Notes: a model not told the origin generated them from the letters alone. 64,000 nucleotides of DNA from Nemopilema nomurai (GCA_003864495.1 ML133401.1:2507373-2571372), one strand, 5' to 3'. Counted from the stretch's first letter, positions 21,541 through 34,017 are shown. Program-made: numbers and translations.

Positions 21541-23360
21541 TGTACAATTTAGCCATAGAAGTCATTTAGCATATCAAAACAGACAAAAAACTTCAGTCAA
21601 AAATTTCCGATTTTGGCAAGTGCAGTACTAAATCGTTCAGATCTCGAGAACCAAAAATGCTATACTTGTATGCAATACCTTAAAAGTGTTCAATGTAGCA
21701 ATGAAACATATTAAGCCCATAAAACAGATATAAAACTTGGGTTGAAAATTGCCCATTTTGGCATGGCTATAGCCTTGGATTTAGGAAAATGTCGGTGCAG
21801 TACTACATCGTTCAGATCGCGAGAAAAAAAGTGTTACATTTATGTGCAATTCGTCAAAGGTGTTCAATATGGCAATAAAACATATTAAGCACATAAAACA
21901 GATATAAAACTTGGGTTGAAAATTGCCCATTTTGGCATGGCTATAGCCTTGGATTTAGGAAAATGTCGGTGCAGTACTACATCGTTCAGATCTCGAGAAA
22001 AAAAGTGTTACATTTATGTGCAATTCGTCAAAGGTGTTGTACATTTATAGCCATAAAACACGTTAAGCACATCAAAACAGATATAAAACGTGGGTTGAAA
22101 ATTGCCCATTTTGGCAAAGCTATAGCCTTGGATTTAGGACAATGTCGGTGCAGTACTACATCATTCAGATTTCGAGAAAAAAATTGTTACATTTATGTGC
22201 AATTCCTCAAAGGTGTTTTACATTTATAGCCATAAAACACGTTAAGCACATCAAAACAGATATAAAACTTGGGTTGAAAATTGCCCATTTTTGCAAGGCT
22301 ATAGCCTTGGATTTTGGACAATGTATGTGCAGCACTAATTCATTCAGATCTCGAGAAAAAAAGTGTTACATGTATGTGCAATTCTTCAAGGGTGTTCAAT
22401 TTAGCAATAAAACATATTAAGCACATAAAACAGATATAAAAATTGGGTTGAAAATTGCCCATTTTGGCAAAGCTATAGCCTTGGATTTAGGACAATGTCG
22501 GTGCAGTACTACATCGTTCAGATCTCGAGAAAAAAAGTGTTACATTTATGTGCAATTCGTCAAAGGTGTTTTACATTTATAGCCATAAAACACGTTAAGC
22601 ACATCAAAACAGATATAAAACTTGGGTTTAAAATTGCCCATTTTGGCAAGGCTATAGCCTTGGATTTTGGACAATGTATGTGCAGCACTAATTCATTCAG
22701 ATCTCGAGAAAAAGTGTTACATGTATGTGCAATTCTTCAAGGGTGTTCAATATAGCCATAGAACACGTTAAGCACATCAAAACAGATATAAAACGTGCGT
22801 TGAAAATTGCCCATTTTGGCATGGCTATAGCCTTGGATTTAGGAAAATGTCGGTGCAGTACTACATCGTTCAGATCTCGAGAAAAAAAGTGTTACATTTA
22901 TGTGCAATTCGTCAAAGGTGTTCAATATGGCAATAAAACATATTAAGCACATAAAACAGATATAAAACTTGGGTTGAAAATTGCCCATTTTGGCATGGCT
23001 ATAGCCTTGGATTTAGGAAATGTCGGTGCAGTACTAATCGTTCAGATCTCGAGAAAAAAAGTGTTACATTTATGTGCAATTCTCAAAGGTGTTCAATATG
23101 GCCATAAACATATTAAGCACATAAAACAGATATAAAACTTGGGTTGAAAATTGCCCATTTTGGCATGGCTATAGCCTTGGATTTAGGAAAATGTCGGTGC
23201 AGTACTACATCATTCAGATCTCGAGAACCAAAAGTGCTACCCTCATATGCAATACCTCAAAGTGTTCTATTTAGCATAAACATATTAAGCATATCAAAAC
23301 AGACGAAAAACTCTGGTCGAAAATTGCTCATTTTGGCAAGGCTATAGCCTTGGAGTTAGT
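21541..23360. repeat. Satellite array, about 10 monomers of about 175 bp
   Basis: The anchor AAATTGCCCATTTTGGCA recurs at about 21751, 21925, 22104, 22283, 22457, 22636, 22809, 22983 and 23153, and degenerates at 23326, giving spacings of 170-179 bases. Two monomer types are visible. The shorter (about 174 bp) has GGCAATAAAACATATTAAGC; the longer (179 bp) has TTTATAGCCATAAAACACG. A variant with TGTATGTGCAGCACTAATTC occurs twice, 355 bases apart, which suggests a two-monomer higher-order unit. Both edges are degenerate. Open frames of up to 92 codons inside it are by-products of the repeat. Confidence 0.92.
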
Positions 23361-25071
23361 AGACGTTGGGCACGTCTTGAAAGACGCTTAATGAAACCTT
23401 CCTTTTGTGACTGAGTCGAAAGGAATTCTTTCTCCGTGCCTGAAACTCATGTTAACTCTGTTGTGATAGCATTTGCTCGAGCCTCCAATTTAGCCAATGT
23501 TGAATTGGAGAGCTCCAAAAAGTAGATGAAGAAGAATAAAGTCACAACTATAACTTAATCACCAATCATTAAGGAGTTCACAAATTAATATCTAAAAAGC
23601 AACATAGCAAAAGGAGACAAGTTAAGCATTGTGAAATATGGCTTTTGAAGATCTTGTGAAAATGGGAGCAAGCGTTTGCACGGGTAGGGGGGGAAATTCC
23701 GTCTCTAATAAAGCTGATCGTAAAAGCGGGGATGGAAGCTGGATGACGTCACAAGGAAAACAGAGGAGCATTCCTTGTTTAGACAGCTTCAGAACGAAAA
23801 GGCATTTTTAAAACCAATAAATACAAACTACATCGGAACTAAAAACCGCACTTTAACTTTACAAATAACGCAAACTAATTGCGTACTGTTAACAATGGCA
23901 CTAGATATAGGTTGGTGCGCACTGCACTTGCTTGTTTCATTATCAACCTTCACGGGTATATGTGATCTCATGCTTAGCGGAGCCACTGAAATCCCCTGCT
24001 CAGCTTCGCCGTAGAGGTCGCGACCAATAAATGCAGAGTCTCCATGCGGTATGAACTCATCCTTCCATTCGCAGCACGTGTTAGCAAGAGATGACAACAA
24101 CAATACAACTACTTCTACGAATCTAAGGCGCGGAATGAACGCTTAATATGTTATATTCCCTATTATTGTTCATGTTTACGCTGGGAAGCAAGCACAGCTA
24201 GTTGAATATAATTCTGAATGTGTTTGTCTCTCTCTAGTCTAATGCTGACAAAAATAATGTGCAATCACCTTACTCTTACCACCTGCAACCAGTAAGGAGC
24301 AGTTTAAGTAATCGACGATGTATTCAACGACAAAAATTCTTCGACATTGACACAGCAATGGTATCCTACCTCGCAAGGGTTTCAACTTCCCAATACATTG
24401 TGAAGACAGTATTACACTTAAACATGAGAGTTTCGACGCTTAATTTATCATAACAGTAATGGGCCTTCTAGATCTATCAGGAGATTAAGAAATAAAATAG
24501 GTTCAATAAGCTATTGCCACTGCATAGAAGGTAAAACAAACTTAAGAAAACCAAAACCAAACAAATACCGGTTCCTAATCGATAAAACCGACCCTAAAAG
24601 TGCTTTACAATACAATCTCGCTAAAATTGTACATGGGGCCAAGCTTATAAAGATATCAGCATCCATTCAGTGCAAGGAAATTGCCGTTTGCGGTGATCAT
24701 CTTCATATGGTTGGCACAGTCTGGCTTATACAAGTTTGCACATTCTTAATTTCGACTTAATGAAATCAAAACACTTAGACCCATTTTAAATGTCTTTGTG
24801 GCAGTTTTTAAATAATACTCGAACAAGTATCTCTGTCCAGAGACACGACGTTAATATTCTTCTAGACATGCAGTTTTCCTATCCTTTGACGGCTTCAAAC
24901 CTCTTCCGATTTCCTACAAAAACAAATTTACGGCATTCACAATCTGTGCACAACTGTAAACTTGCAGTGAACATGCAAAGAAAATAACTCGATAACTGTT
25001 GAGCCTTTGCTCATACACTTTGCAGAACGACTGAGCCTGCCTACAGATAAATTCATAAATCCTTGATGTCC
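23361..25071. other. Intergenic between the satellite and the NCAM-like gene
   Basis: No gene is supported. A minus-strand frame (about 24103 to 23828) begins with a hydrophobic stretch and contains several cysteines but has no ATG after its upstream stop. The 3' UTR of the minus-strand NCAM-like gene must start just below 25072; I found no canonical poly(A) signal for it. Confidence 0.4.
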
Positions 25072-26253
25072 TTACTTTTCTAAAGGCTGTTTGTCTTCAG
25101 GAACAGTTTTCGTCTCCTCCGCATGATCATTTCCCACATCCTTAAGCTCGGCCTTCTCTGGGTCATCTGCGGCTCCACCTGAAAATATACACGTGTCTTT
25201 ACATTCAATACTCGCCAAAACAATGTGATGCAGATCAACGAGGTTTATGAATGAATACATGCAGTTAGAGGAGACAACTCGCCGGGCTTTGAAACAAGAA
25301 GCACTCAATTAAGGGAATCAAGTTTCACTTCCCTGCTAAGCTAAATAGGCTGGGTTGTTGAAGAATGACCCTTGATGTGTTTCAACTGAATTTACTAGTA
25401 TTTAAAATTGTGCTCAGTTCTTCCTAGCAAAAACAGTACAAGCCTTTTTTATATAAGGAACAACTTTATAAGGAACCTACATGTAGATAGCCGAAATATA
25501 TAAAGAACTTATACTACTAAAAACGAAATCACTAAGGAACTTTTCGATTTGAAAATCTTTTATAACTGCAAGCATCAAGAACAAAAAGCCCGTTCCATTC
25601 ATTTGCAGCCAATACTCGCATAGATTGTTTGCTATTCGTGTGTCAAGTGCTTTATCGAGTAGTTTCCGCATAGTCTATCTTGCCCCTCTCTCTATTAAGT
25701 GTTAAGGCTTATTGATGTGCAGTGAAAATTAAGGAACTTTTGGTACTAAAATCTGACGACTTGAGGTCTACGAATAAGGAACTTTTGGAACTAGGCCTTG
25801 TGGCAGATTCCTTATAAAAAAAGCGTGTACTTCATTTCCTCATTTTCAATACTCTAATAGTTATCCAGGTGGCAGTCCATACGCCATTTCCAATCTGCCT
25901 CGTTCCGGCTGTGGTCACAATTGAGATCTGCTAAACATACGCCTGCGCATTCTTAAGTATCCGCAGCAACTGAATGTTGGGCTGAGCAACATTTATCAGT
26001 ACTAAGTATATAACAGGTCCAGTTCGAAATTGCTTACCACTCTCCTTGCCTTTGGTAGGGCAGCATGCTTGGTAACAGCGGTGGGTGAATCCACATTCGT
26101 TGAAAAAGCAGCAGAAGAGATCGATAACAAGAAGCAAGATCAAGATAACAGCAATGATTATTCCCGCAATGGCGCCTCCAGAAAGACCCTTCTGCTCACC
26201 AGTTACAACAACATCTGTGGGTAATGTTGTCGGAGAGGTGGTTGGTGGTGGAG
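25072..26253 (-). other. NCAM-like transmembrane and cytoplasmic exons
   Basis: Exon 26038-26253 has a Pro/Thr stalk (APPPTTSPTTLPT), the hydrophobic segment and a Cys-rich juxtamembrane stretch (residues 732-751, seven Cys; several could be palmitoylated, as in NCAM-140/180). The last exon (25072-25178) gives an acidic tail ending PEDKQPLEK. The tail is much shorter than in vertebrate NCAM-140. An alternative last exon could exist in the 858-base intron, but I see none. Confidence 0.85.
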
Positions 26254-29200
26254 CTGCGAAAGGTAATTACACAAATCTATATACAAAATGACCAAATGGC
26301 ACAGTCAAATACGACACAGGAAAACACTTATTATCACTTTTATTCAAGCCTTTTCATCGACGAAATCACAGTCTGACGCAAGAAGATAACTATCATTGGA
26401 TGGTTGTTGCAACTTTGATTTCTCATCCCGCAACAACTAGGCTTAATTTCATCTTCTCGGCAAGACAAAAACAATCAACAAATGCAAAAACATGCCGGTT
26501 ATTACCTCTACTGGATCCTACTTTGGCAACGAATCGGACTTCGCTTCCGGATCCTCTTTTGTTTATGGCGGTAATCGTAAAGGAATAATCCGTGTTCTCC
26601 TTAAGGCCTGGCAGACTAACTGTGGTTTCTGTAGTGTTCTTTGTGTTACAGTTTTTGTCCATTCCAGCTTCAACCTCGCAGTAATCCACCTTGTACTGAA
26701 GATCTGGATCACCACCATCACTTGCGGGCTTCTCCCAATTCAATGTGATGTCGTTTTTGTCGAATTTGGTTGGTTGCTTAGGGATTACAACCTTTGTTGG
26801 TTGATCTAAAGTCAACATTAAAGACAAATCAGATGTTGCCATCAACACAACAATGCTTGGCTATAGTCCAGACTCAAGTAGCATCTCTTGGCTCATTTTT
26901 CAAAAGAAACACAGGTTTTTTTACACAATTCAATATAAATCTTCACAATCAATAAAACCACATAGGAACTAAGATAAAAGGTCAGAAAATCTGCAATTAA
27001 AGGGGAGACGGTCTCTTTCTACCCCAATAACCAATTTTGAAGATTGGACACCTACAGAAGTGCCCTTTAACAAATTAAGAAATATATTAAAATATTCTTT
27101 ACTTGCATTGCACCATTCTTGAGCATGAAGATTAGCTCACTTTAGAACTGGGCACAGGTGATTAAAAATTAGAACTGACAAGAAAGACTAAATAAATGCT
27201 TACCAAATTGCGGTGTATTCACTGTCACAAATTTAGCCCAAGATCCAACACCAGCCTCATTGACAGCAGCCACAGCAAATTTGTACTGTTTTCCTCCAAC
27301 AAGATTCTCAATCTTCTTACTTGCAAGTGGTGCATCAACAATCTCGTTCTGGAAATTCTTCACTTTATAGCCACTAGCCCCATCAACAGCAGCCCAGGTC
27401 AGCATTAAAGATGTTCTTTCAACTTGTGATGCTTTTAGGCCAGTTGGTATGTCGGGTTTGTCTATGAATGCAATAAAAATTGAAGAAATTATATTATATA
27501 TACTACATTGATGATTAACATAACTTGCCTACAAGAATTGTGAATAATAATGCTTCATAGACACAGACAAGCAAAACACACACACACACACATGAACTTA
27601 CCAATCATCTTGATTTCTATCTTGTGGGTGGCATTTCCAACCGAATTTTTTGCAACACACTCTATAGTACCAGCATCGGAAGTGTAATTGGCGATATGAC
27701 TAAGTGTTGATGTGACACTGCTGGCTGATTTCTCTTCTGTTGCTCCAAATAGAACTGCATCACCCTTCATAAAAACTATACTTGGCAAAGGACTTCCAGA
27801 GGCTACACACTTTAAATCATTGCTTTTGCCCTTTCCAACAGCATAGCTTGCAGACTTGGTGCTTTCAGCAGAAATAACAGGAAGTGCTGTCAAAATGAAA
27901 TAAATTCTCCATCTTACTAGGGTTTCAAACACGTGTTAACAGAAAGAAATGACACATAAGAAATGTAATGACAAACTACCCGAAAAGATCAATGGATACA
28001 ACTCTCTGCTTTTGAAAATTACAAAGGATGATAACAGATCTTTGAAATCAAGAATTTTCTATCCCGAAGCACTTACTCAGAATTGTGACAGTCAGTGTCG
28101 CCGAGCTGTTCAGGGACTCCATACCCTGCAACTTTGCAACACATGTGTAAGTTCCAGCATCAGCTACAGTGGCACTAGCAATGACATATGTGCTGTTGCC
28201 TGCTTTTTCCTAAAAAAGGCAGGTACAATAACATACTGCTCTCATTCATCAAATGTCAAAACACCTGGCGTTCATAAAGTGTCAAGTAATTTTTTTAACA
28301 GTACCCTCAAGTTATCAGCAGTTGCTATTTCTTGAAACCTAAAGGAATTCATTGCAGGAACATCTCTTCTGTGTAGTTTAATTCCTTTTAAAACCATCCA
28401 TTAGTTTTGTGGTTGGCATACATACAAAAAGCCATCATGTATTGATTGGAAAAAGTTCAGTCGCTGGATAATGAGCACAGTATCTGGATAATGAGCCATA
28501 ACTTGAGCCATAACTTGAGCCATTTGAGATTTGACTTCTAAAATAACTTTAAGATGCAAATAATTTTAAGATGCTTTAAGATAACAACTGACCACTTACC
28601 ATTTGGCCAACAACTTTTGTTAAGGTTTTGTCCACCATCTTGTGCCATGCAACTTGAGGTGGTGGGTTTCCAGATGACTTACACACTATTGATGCCTTTT
28701 CACCTTGTACTACCTCCACGTTGACCAGTGATTCAATGACAGGTGTTACTAAAACCAAACGATTTTGCTAACCCCTTTTGCAAATATTCAACACATAGAC
28801 AGGAATATATTATATTTACACAAGCACAAAAGACAAAGAACTGACAAGTATGTAAAAAAAACTAAAAAATTGATATAATTGTATCACCAGTTTTAACATG
28901 ACCAGAATGTGCGTAAGTATAAATAAAAATGAATTTGGACAAAACAGCAGCTGGCTCATTTGAGCATTGTACATTGTCATGATTACTACAATTGCTTAAA
29001 AAAGTGTTTGGTAGTGGTAACATGAATCAGTCAATGCTGGGAATGGCGTGCGATCGCACGCCCACGCCTTGGCACATGCCTTGCATTGCTCAGGAGTGCG
29101 GTTCATCGCACGCGACAAATAATCTGAACACTTCATTCTAGGATGATCAATACTGCTCAAGGTTGTGCTTTATCATACCACAACAAAGTTTTGAGAATAT

Positions 29201-32200
29201 GATAATTTCCTTAAGAAGCAGGATAGTCGCCGCCTTTTTAATTTTTTACGCAAAATACGACAAGCTTGAACTTAATAGAGACAGTTGTTTTTTTCGAGTT
29301 ACAAGGCGGTCAGTTAAAACTGATCAGCTTCAATGGACGGACTTTATTTACTATCTTTGGCTTATCGATGTACCCATTCACACAATGAGTTAAAACTGAC
29401 GCCTAAGCATTATTTTTCTTCATTTTACGATGGTGGCGACACAGAAGGCGCTCTAGTTATTGCTGTGGTGTCCAAACGAAAAATTAGAACTTCAAAACGA
29501 AAGGAAAAACCTTCGTAGGCACAAAGACGAGCACAGATAGGTGCTCTCAATTAGACCTTTCAATTTATCTACTAGACTCTACAAACTTCTGTTTTATTCC
29601 TTTCCAATATAAACTGATCGTTTACACGAAAGTATAAATTGATCATTTACATGAATGTTGTAACACGTTGCACAGAGCCAACAATGTTGGATGATGTGGT
29701 GATATGGTCCTCTCAATATGTTGGTTTTGACGATTCTAAAGCTTTTTTAAGAAAAATGTATCGATTGGACCAGCCTTGTCTTATATTTTCTTATGATTAA
29801 GTTAGGTTCTCAAATTTATATACAGCTTTCTTTGCTATTAAATACTCACACACCATTGCACGCCTTGGCACCACAAGGAGTGGGGTTCATCGAACCCCTA
29901 CCATTTTATTCCCAGCATTGCCTGTGAATTCATTTGAAATTTGAACAGAAGAGTCTAGTTCAGAACAGTCTTTCTCTAATTTTGTTAAAAAACAAGAGTA
30001 TGAACTTCAAGCTAGCTACTTCCAGCTAGTAAAGGGCTATTGCTTCTAGCACCTTGTGACAGATGACAGAAAATTAAACTGACTATAAATGTTTGACTAG
30101 CAACCTTTGCAAAAAATACATACCATAAACAATCTCTATAGCAGTGCTTGCCTTTGTCTCACCGAACCTGTTACTTCCAATGCAGTTCAGTTTAGCACCT
30201 TCATTCTTTATATCTACACTTGCAATTTTCAAGTTGGTACCATCTAAGGACATTCCACCAGACGAGGCATCTTTTGTAATGTCCACCTTTGCTCCGACCT
30301 TTGGGATGTATTCCCACTTGACAGTGTCGGGTGGAGACTTGGAACCAAATTGACAGGTGAATGTAGCTGGTTTGCCACTGACAATCTTGTAAGAAGCATC
30401 TGGAGCAGTCTCTAGACTGGGTTTATCTTAGACAGAAAAGAGGAAAATTTAGAAGTGAATAAAGTTGTTCTCAGATAAATGATGTCGCATGATATCCCAT
30501 ATATAAAAAAGTTCATGCTTGCATCAAGGAAATGTCAGTACTGGAAAAACTCCATGTGAAATTCTGCAAATTTCTTTCTTAAATTCAGTGTATAGGATGG
30601 TATCATTGAGTTTGTATTTATATTTGTTCACTTTATAAATGCTGAAAGCATTTTAACATCCATCTAGCTAACACTACATCCATCTTGCTTTGATAAACCT
30701 ACATAAGTGTATAACAGTATATCTACTCAAACCAATACAAAATAATGATTTCCTTTGAACTTCATTAGTTTTAACCAATAAACCAAGATACCTCCTACAA
30801 CAAGAGTGAATTGTCCATTTGTTTGTGAACCAGCTCCCACTGACTGCACATCATATTTCCCTCCATCAGTTTGTTGAACATTGAAAATAGTCAGATGACC
30901 ATCTGTGCCATTGATGACATACTTGTCAGCACCAACTCTCATATCTCCACGTGAACCAGCCTTGGCAACAGTTGTCTTGGTGCCAACTGCATTAACTATC
31001 CTATAGTCTATTTCAGGCCTTGGGTATGCAATAACAGTGAATGCCACTGTTGCTCTTGTTCCCAAAGTTTTATAGAATGTTTTGCCATTTTCAGGATAGT
31101 ATGCTGAAATTAACAAAATGAATATAAACTCTGCTCTTGGAGTTGTATTGGAAAAAACAGAACATAAATCTTCTCACAATGCCAATACCAGTGTGCTTAA
31201 ATACTAACAGAAAAATGGTAAAACAAGAGTTGGATGAATACAGCATGAGTGGCATTTTGGTACACTATCAAAAATACAAATATGTGACATCAAAAAGCAG
31301 AGAAAACAATACCTTTAAGCAAGACTTTTGCTTTTTGGACAACTGTGGAGCCAGTGACTCTACACTCGTACTCTCCAGCTTCCTCAGCAGTCAGCTGTGT
31401 TATTCTCACATCTATTTCATATGTGTATGAAGTAACTGTGTATTTGCCACCAGTAACTATCTTTTTACTTTTGTGATAAACTTCAAAAGTAGCAGCGTCA
31501 TCTGATGTACACTTCAGAGCTACTGTTTTGCCATACTCAGAAGAGTATGCAGGAAGCTCCCATTGGAAGGCAGCATCTGCAAATGAAAAGTAATAAATAA
31601 ATAAATATATATATACATAGAATTGTTAATAATAAATGAAAATTACTGTATATAAATAAAACATTTTCAGCTAATTCAAAAGCTTCAGCAAAATTGCTTA
31701 TCTCTTTTTTATCTGAACCAGTCAATATTTAGCAATAAATTGAACTTAATATATCTAAATAGCCATTAAGTTTTATACATTTAATGTTAGATTTTCTACA
31801 TATCTAATTGTTTAATCATATCACAGCATTTAGCATCTTTATAATTAATTTTCATCAATATTGACCAAAACTTCCCACTTTACAAAAGTTAAGGATGCAA
31901 TAGGTATCAACCAGACTTTTACTTGTCAATAAAATTATATCTTTATCCTAACATGTAGATTAAACCTAACTGTAATAGAAATTATTAACCTGATTTTAGG
32001 ACAAAACTTTAGAGTAACAGACCTTCAAAAAGAAATAAAATATATAATTTAGTGTTTAATACGGAAAAAATACAGCGACAAAACAATTTTATGTTTGCCT
32101 TTGTAATCTCAATGAAAATATTTCAACACAGTCATCCTCCACAATTCTTAGTTCACAAACATCTCATCAACCCAGTCCCACATAAAATTTACTATACAAA

Positions 32201-34017
32201 TTAGTCCTTTAAAATAGAATTTGCAGTTAGACATCGTTTTTACATTATATAATGAAATCCATTGACTCAATATCAAAGTGTAAGGTCAGACAGCTAAACC
32301 AGACATGATAATCCATTTTAAATGAAGAAAAGGCTTGCTTATTTTTGGTTCTTTACTGAAGGGTTCAACTCAAAACTTCTCAGAGAGAACTGCTTTTGAC
32401 ACAATACACTTCTGACCAGTTTCTGGTTGGTGTTCACGTTAAATATAACCTGAACCCTCACTAAAACAGTAATTTTGTCTACGCCTTAAACTAGGTACAG
32501 GAGCCCGAATCAATGCATCCAATAGAATAAAATAACTTTGCAGCGATTTTATTGTGTGAGGGAATGAATACAGTCGACAGCTGCAAAAGCTGGACACGAA
32601 CCACCGCCTAGTTTCATATAGCAGGCCACTGCCTAAAACTCACAATTACGAAATAGTGAACAGAATAAAGTCATTTTTGGTCTTCCTTTAACTGTATAAG
32701 GGCATCAACAAATTCCGTCGGAAGATGTTGACAAATAACTGGCCTAACCGCCGCCCAATGAATTTTAACTGGCAGCGAAACGCTTGGACACCTGGGTCGC
32801 GCATGCAGGTACAACCGGCAGCGTTTATGGTCAGGACGTGAAGAGACTTTCGAGAGATAGACACACAGTCGCCCTAGCAATTATTCGTAACAGGACACAT
32901 TACAGCAAATGACCAGATTCTGCGGAGATAGCGAGAAATCTCGGATCAAGCGGTTTCACGGCTTGGTCTACAGGTAAACTAGGTGAAACCCAAAATCTCC
33001 TTTGTTACGGAAACAATTGATAACGAATTCACCAACGATGAAAAGTAGAAATATTAATGTTTCGACTTCGTTTACGCAGGAATATTTAGGTGTGTCCCCG
33101 ACGAAGTTATGTCGACAGACCAGTCGAAGCAAAACCTGGCGGGACACATTTTGTTTGCCAAAGAAGCACATGTCACATGGAGAACTGCCATTTGATCCCT
33201 AATTGTTCAGAAATCTATGAAGCACGACGGTTACACTTTCAATAATTGACTGACTGTGAGGGGTTTAAATCCGTCATCCAGTATTGGCAGACGAAGGCAT
33301 TGTTAGAAACAACGCCCTCTAAACTTGAAAATGAATGTTCTAGCTTTGTTTCAAAATCCCTACGAAAATTTTTAGTCGATACGAAGGCTGCGAACGCAAC
33401 TGCTTTCAAACATTCCTTTCAGTTTCATCCCAAGCGACACAACGAGATGCTTTAGAAAGTTGCCTCCAAATAATTTAGTTATAAGGGTTACACAGCCTTC
33501 TTGCAGCATCCATAGGCCAATTAACTGAATTATTTCACATGAAAAACACCTTTGATTGTCGATGTGCTGTGTATTTTCTTGGTTTAAAGCAAGAACACCA
33601 ACGTGTTGTTAAAAGTGGTATGGATAGGTAATTATGATACTTTAAGTGGCTGACAACTCTTTAGAACTTCACTCACATACTTACGGCAATCTTTGCCTTA
33701 GATCCCAGCACGAAAGTTTGTTAGATTTGTTTGTCGCGATTCTGAGGCGTGGCATTTCACAGAGTCGAAGTACAGTCCGGATGTACAAAGGTAAAATTAA
33801 TCGCAGCTTTCACAACGACCAAAAATGATATGTTTTGCCACAAAATCAGCGGTCAGCTTCACACAGACAAAAACACAATAGTATAAATTTACAGCGAACG
33901 CCATAGAGGCACAGCCTAAGATGACAAAATCAAATATGGCTGCTTTCAGCAAAAAATGCTGTACTTACAGCTAGATGAAATGAGTAATGCCAGAACTGCT
34001 AGATACGTTCCTGCCAT
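25072..34017 (-). CDS. NCAM-like: NCAM / fasciclin-II type cell adhesion receptor, complete, 11 coding exons
   Basis: Single-pass adhesion receptor at the cell surface. Exons in transcript order: 34017-33969, 31576-31313, 31103-30792, 30426-30124, 28748-28600, 28209-28077, 27886-27602, 27461-27204, 26805-26506, 26253-26038, 25178-25072. All join in phase, giving 791 residues and a TAA stop. Order: signal peptide 1-17; Ig1 (C39-C88); Ig2 without cysteines (105-208); Ig3 (C233-C290); Ig4 (C332-C382); Ig5 (C430-C480); two FN3 domains (499-584, 585-684); Pro/Thr linker; transmembrane segment about 710-732; charged tail of about 58 residues. Five Ig plus two FN3 is the NCAM/Fas2/apCAM layout. The GLSGGAIAGIIIAVILILLL stretch followed by VIDLFCCFFNECG closely follows the vertebrate NCAM transmembrane region. 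A good acceptor lies directly before the ATG, so a 5' UTR exon lies further upstream. Confidence 0.9.
26506..27461 (-). other. NCAM-like FN3 domains 1 and 2
   Basis: Exon 27204-27461 (PDIPTGLKASQVERTSLMLT, then YKFAVAAVNEAGVGSW) and exon 26506-26805 (KNDITLNWEKPASDGGDPD, then YSFTITAINKRGSGSE) each encode one FN3 domain with the conserved Trp, Tyr and N-x-x-G-x-G/S features. Confidence 0.88.
27579..27593. repeat. (CA)n microsatellite in an NCAM-like intron
   Basis: ACACACACACACACACATG immediately next to the Ig5 exon donor on the minus strand, within the 140-base intron. Confidence 0.7.
28077..28748 (-). other. NCAM-like Ig4, split over two exons
   Basis: Exon 28600-28748 carries EKASIVCKSSGNPPPQVAWH, and exon 28077-28209 carries VADAGTYTCVAKLQG. 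The intron between them (28210-28599) is phase 0, the only one inside a domain; the first starts and the second ends at phase 1. Confidence 0.85.
29032..29920. mobile_element. Putative TIR element with paired hairpin modules in NCAM-like intron
   Basis: CAATGCTGGGAAT at 29032 is repeated as a perfect 13-base inverted copy at 29908-29920, giving an 889-bp unit. Just inside each end is a related module in direct orientation: CACGCCTTGGCAC, then GGAGTG, then a hairpin. The hairpin is GTGCG/CGCAC at 29096-29111 and GGGGTTC/GAACCCC at 29882-29898. No transposase frame and no clear target duplication were found, so the class is unknown. Confidence 0.45.
30792..31576 (-). other. NCAM-like Ig1 and Ig2 exons
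   Basis: The Ig1 exon (31313-31576) has VALKC and the canonical AGEYEC but lacks the usual core Trp. The Ig2 exon (30792-31103) has the Ig pattern (RATVAFTVIAYPRPEIDY, then HLTIFNVQQTDGGKYDVQS). Phe sits where the first Cys should be and Val in place of the second. Both exons start and end in phase 1. Confidence 0.8.
31577..33968 (-). other. NCAM-like intron 1, 2.4 kb
   Basis: Lies between the signal-peptide exon and the Ig1 exon. The 31600-32400 part is strongly AT-rich. Short frames at 32671-32880 and 33246-33455 show no domain and no splice partners. Nothing else recognised. Confidence 0.5.

Noticed and set aside
21541..23360. CRISPR-like or protein-repeat interpretation of the array
   Set aside because: There are no unique spacers between short repeats; whole monomers of about 175 bp repeat head to tail, which is a satellite.
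23828..24103. Minus-strand 91-codon frame with a hydrophobic start and several cysteines
   Set aside because: It starts at a TTG, has a stop just upstream and no ATG, and no convincing splice partners or family match; probably chance.
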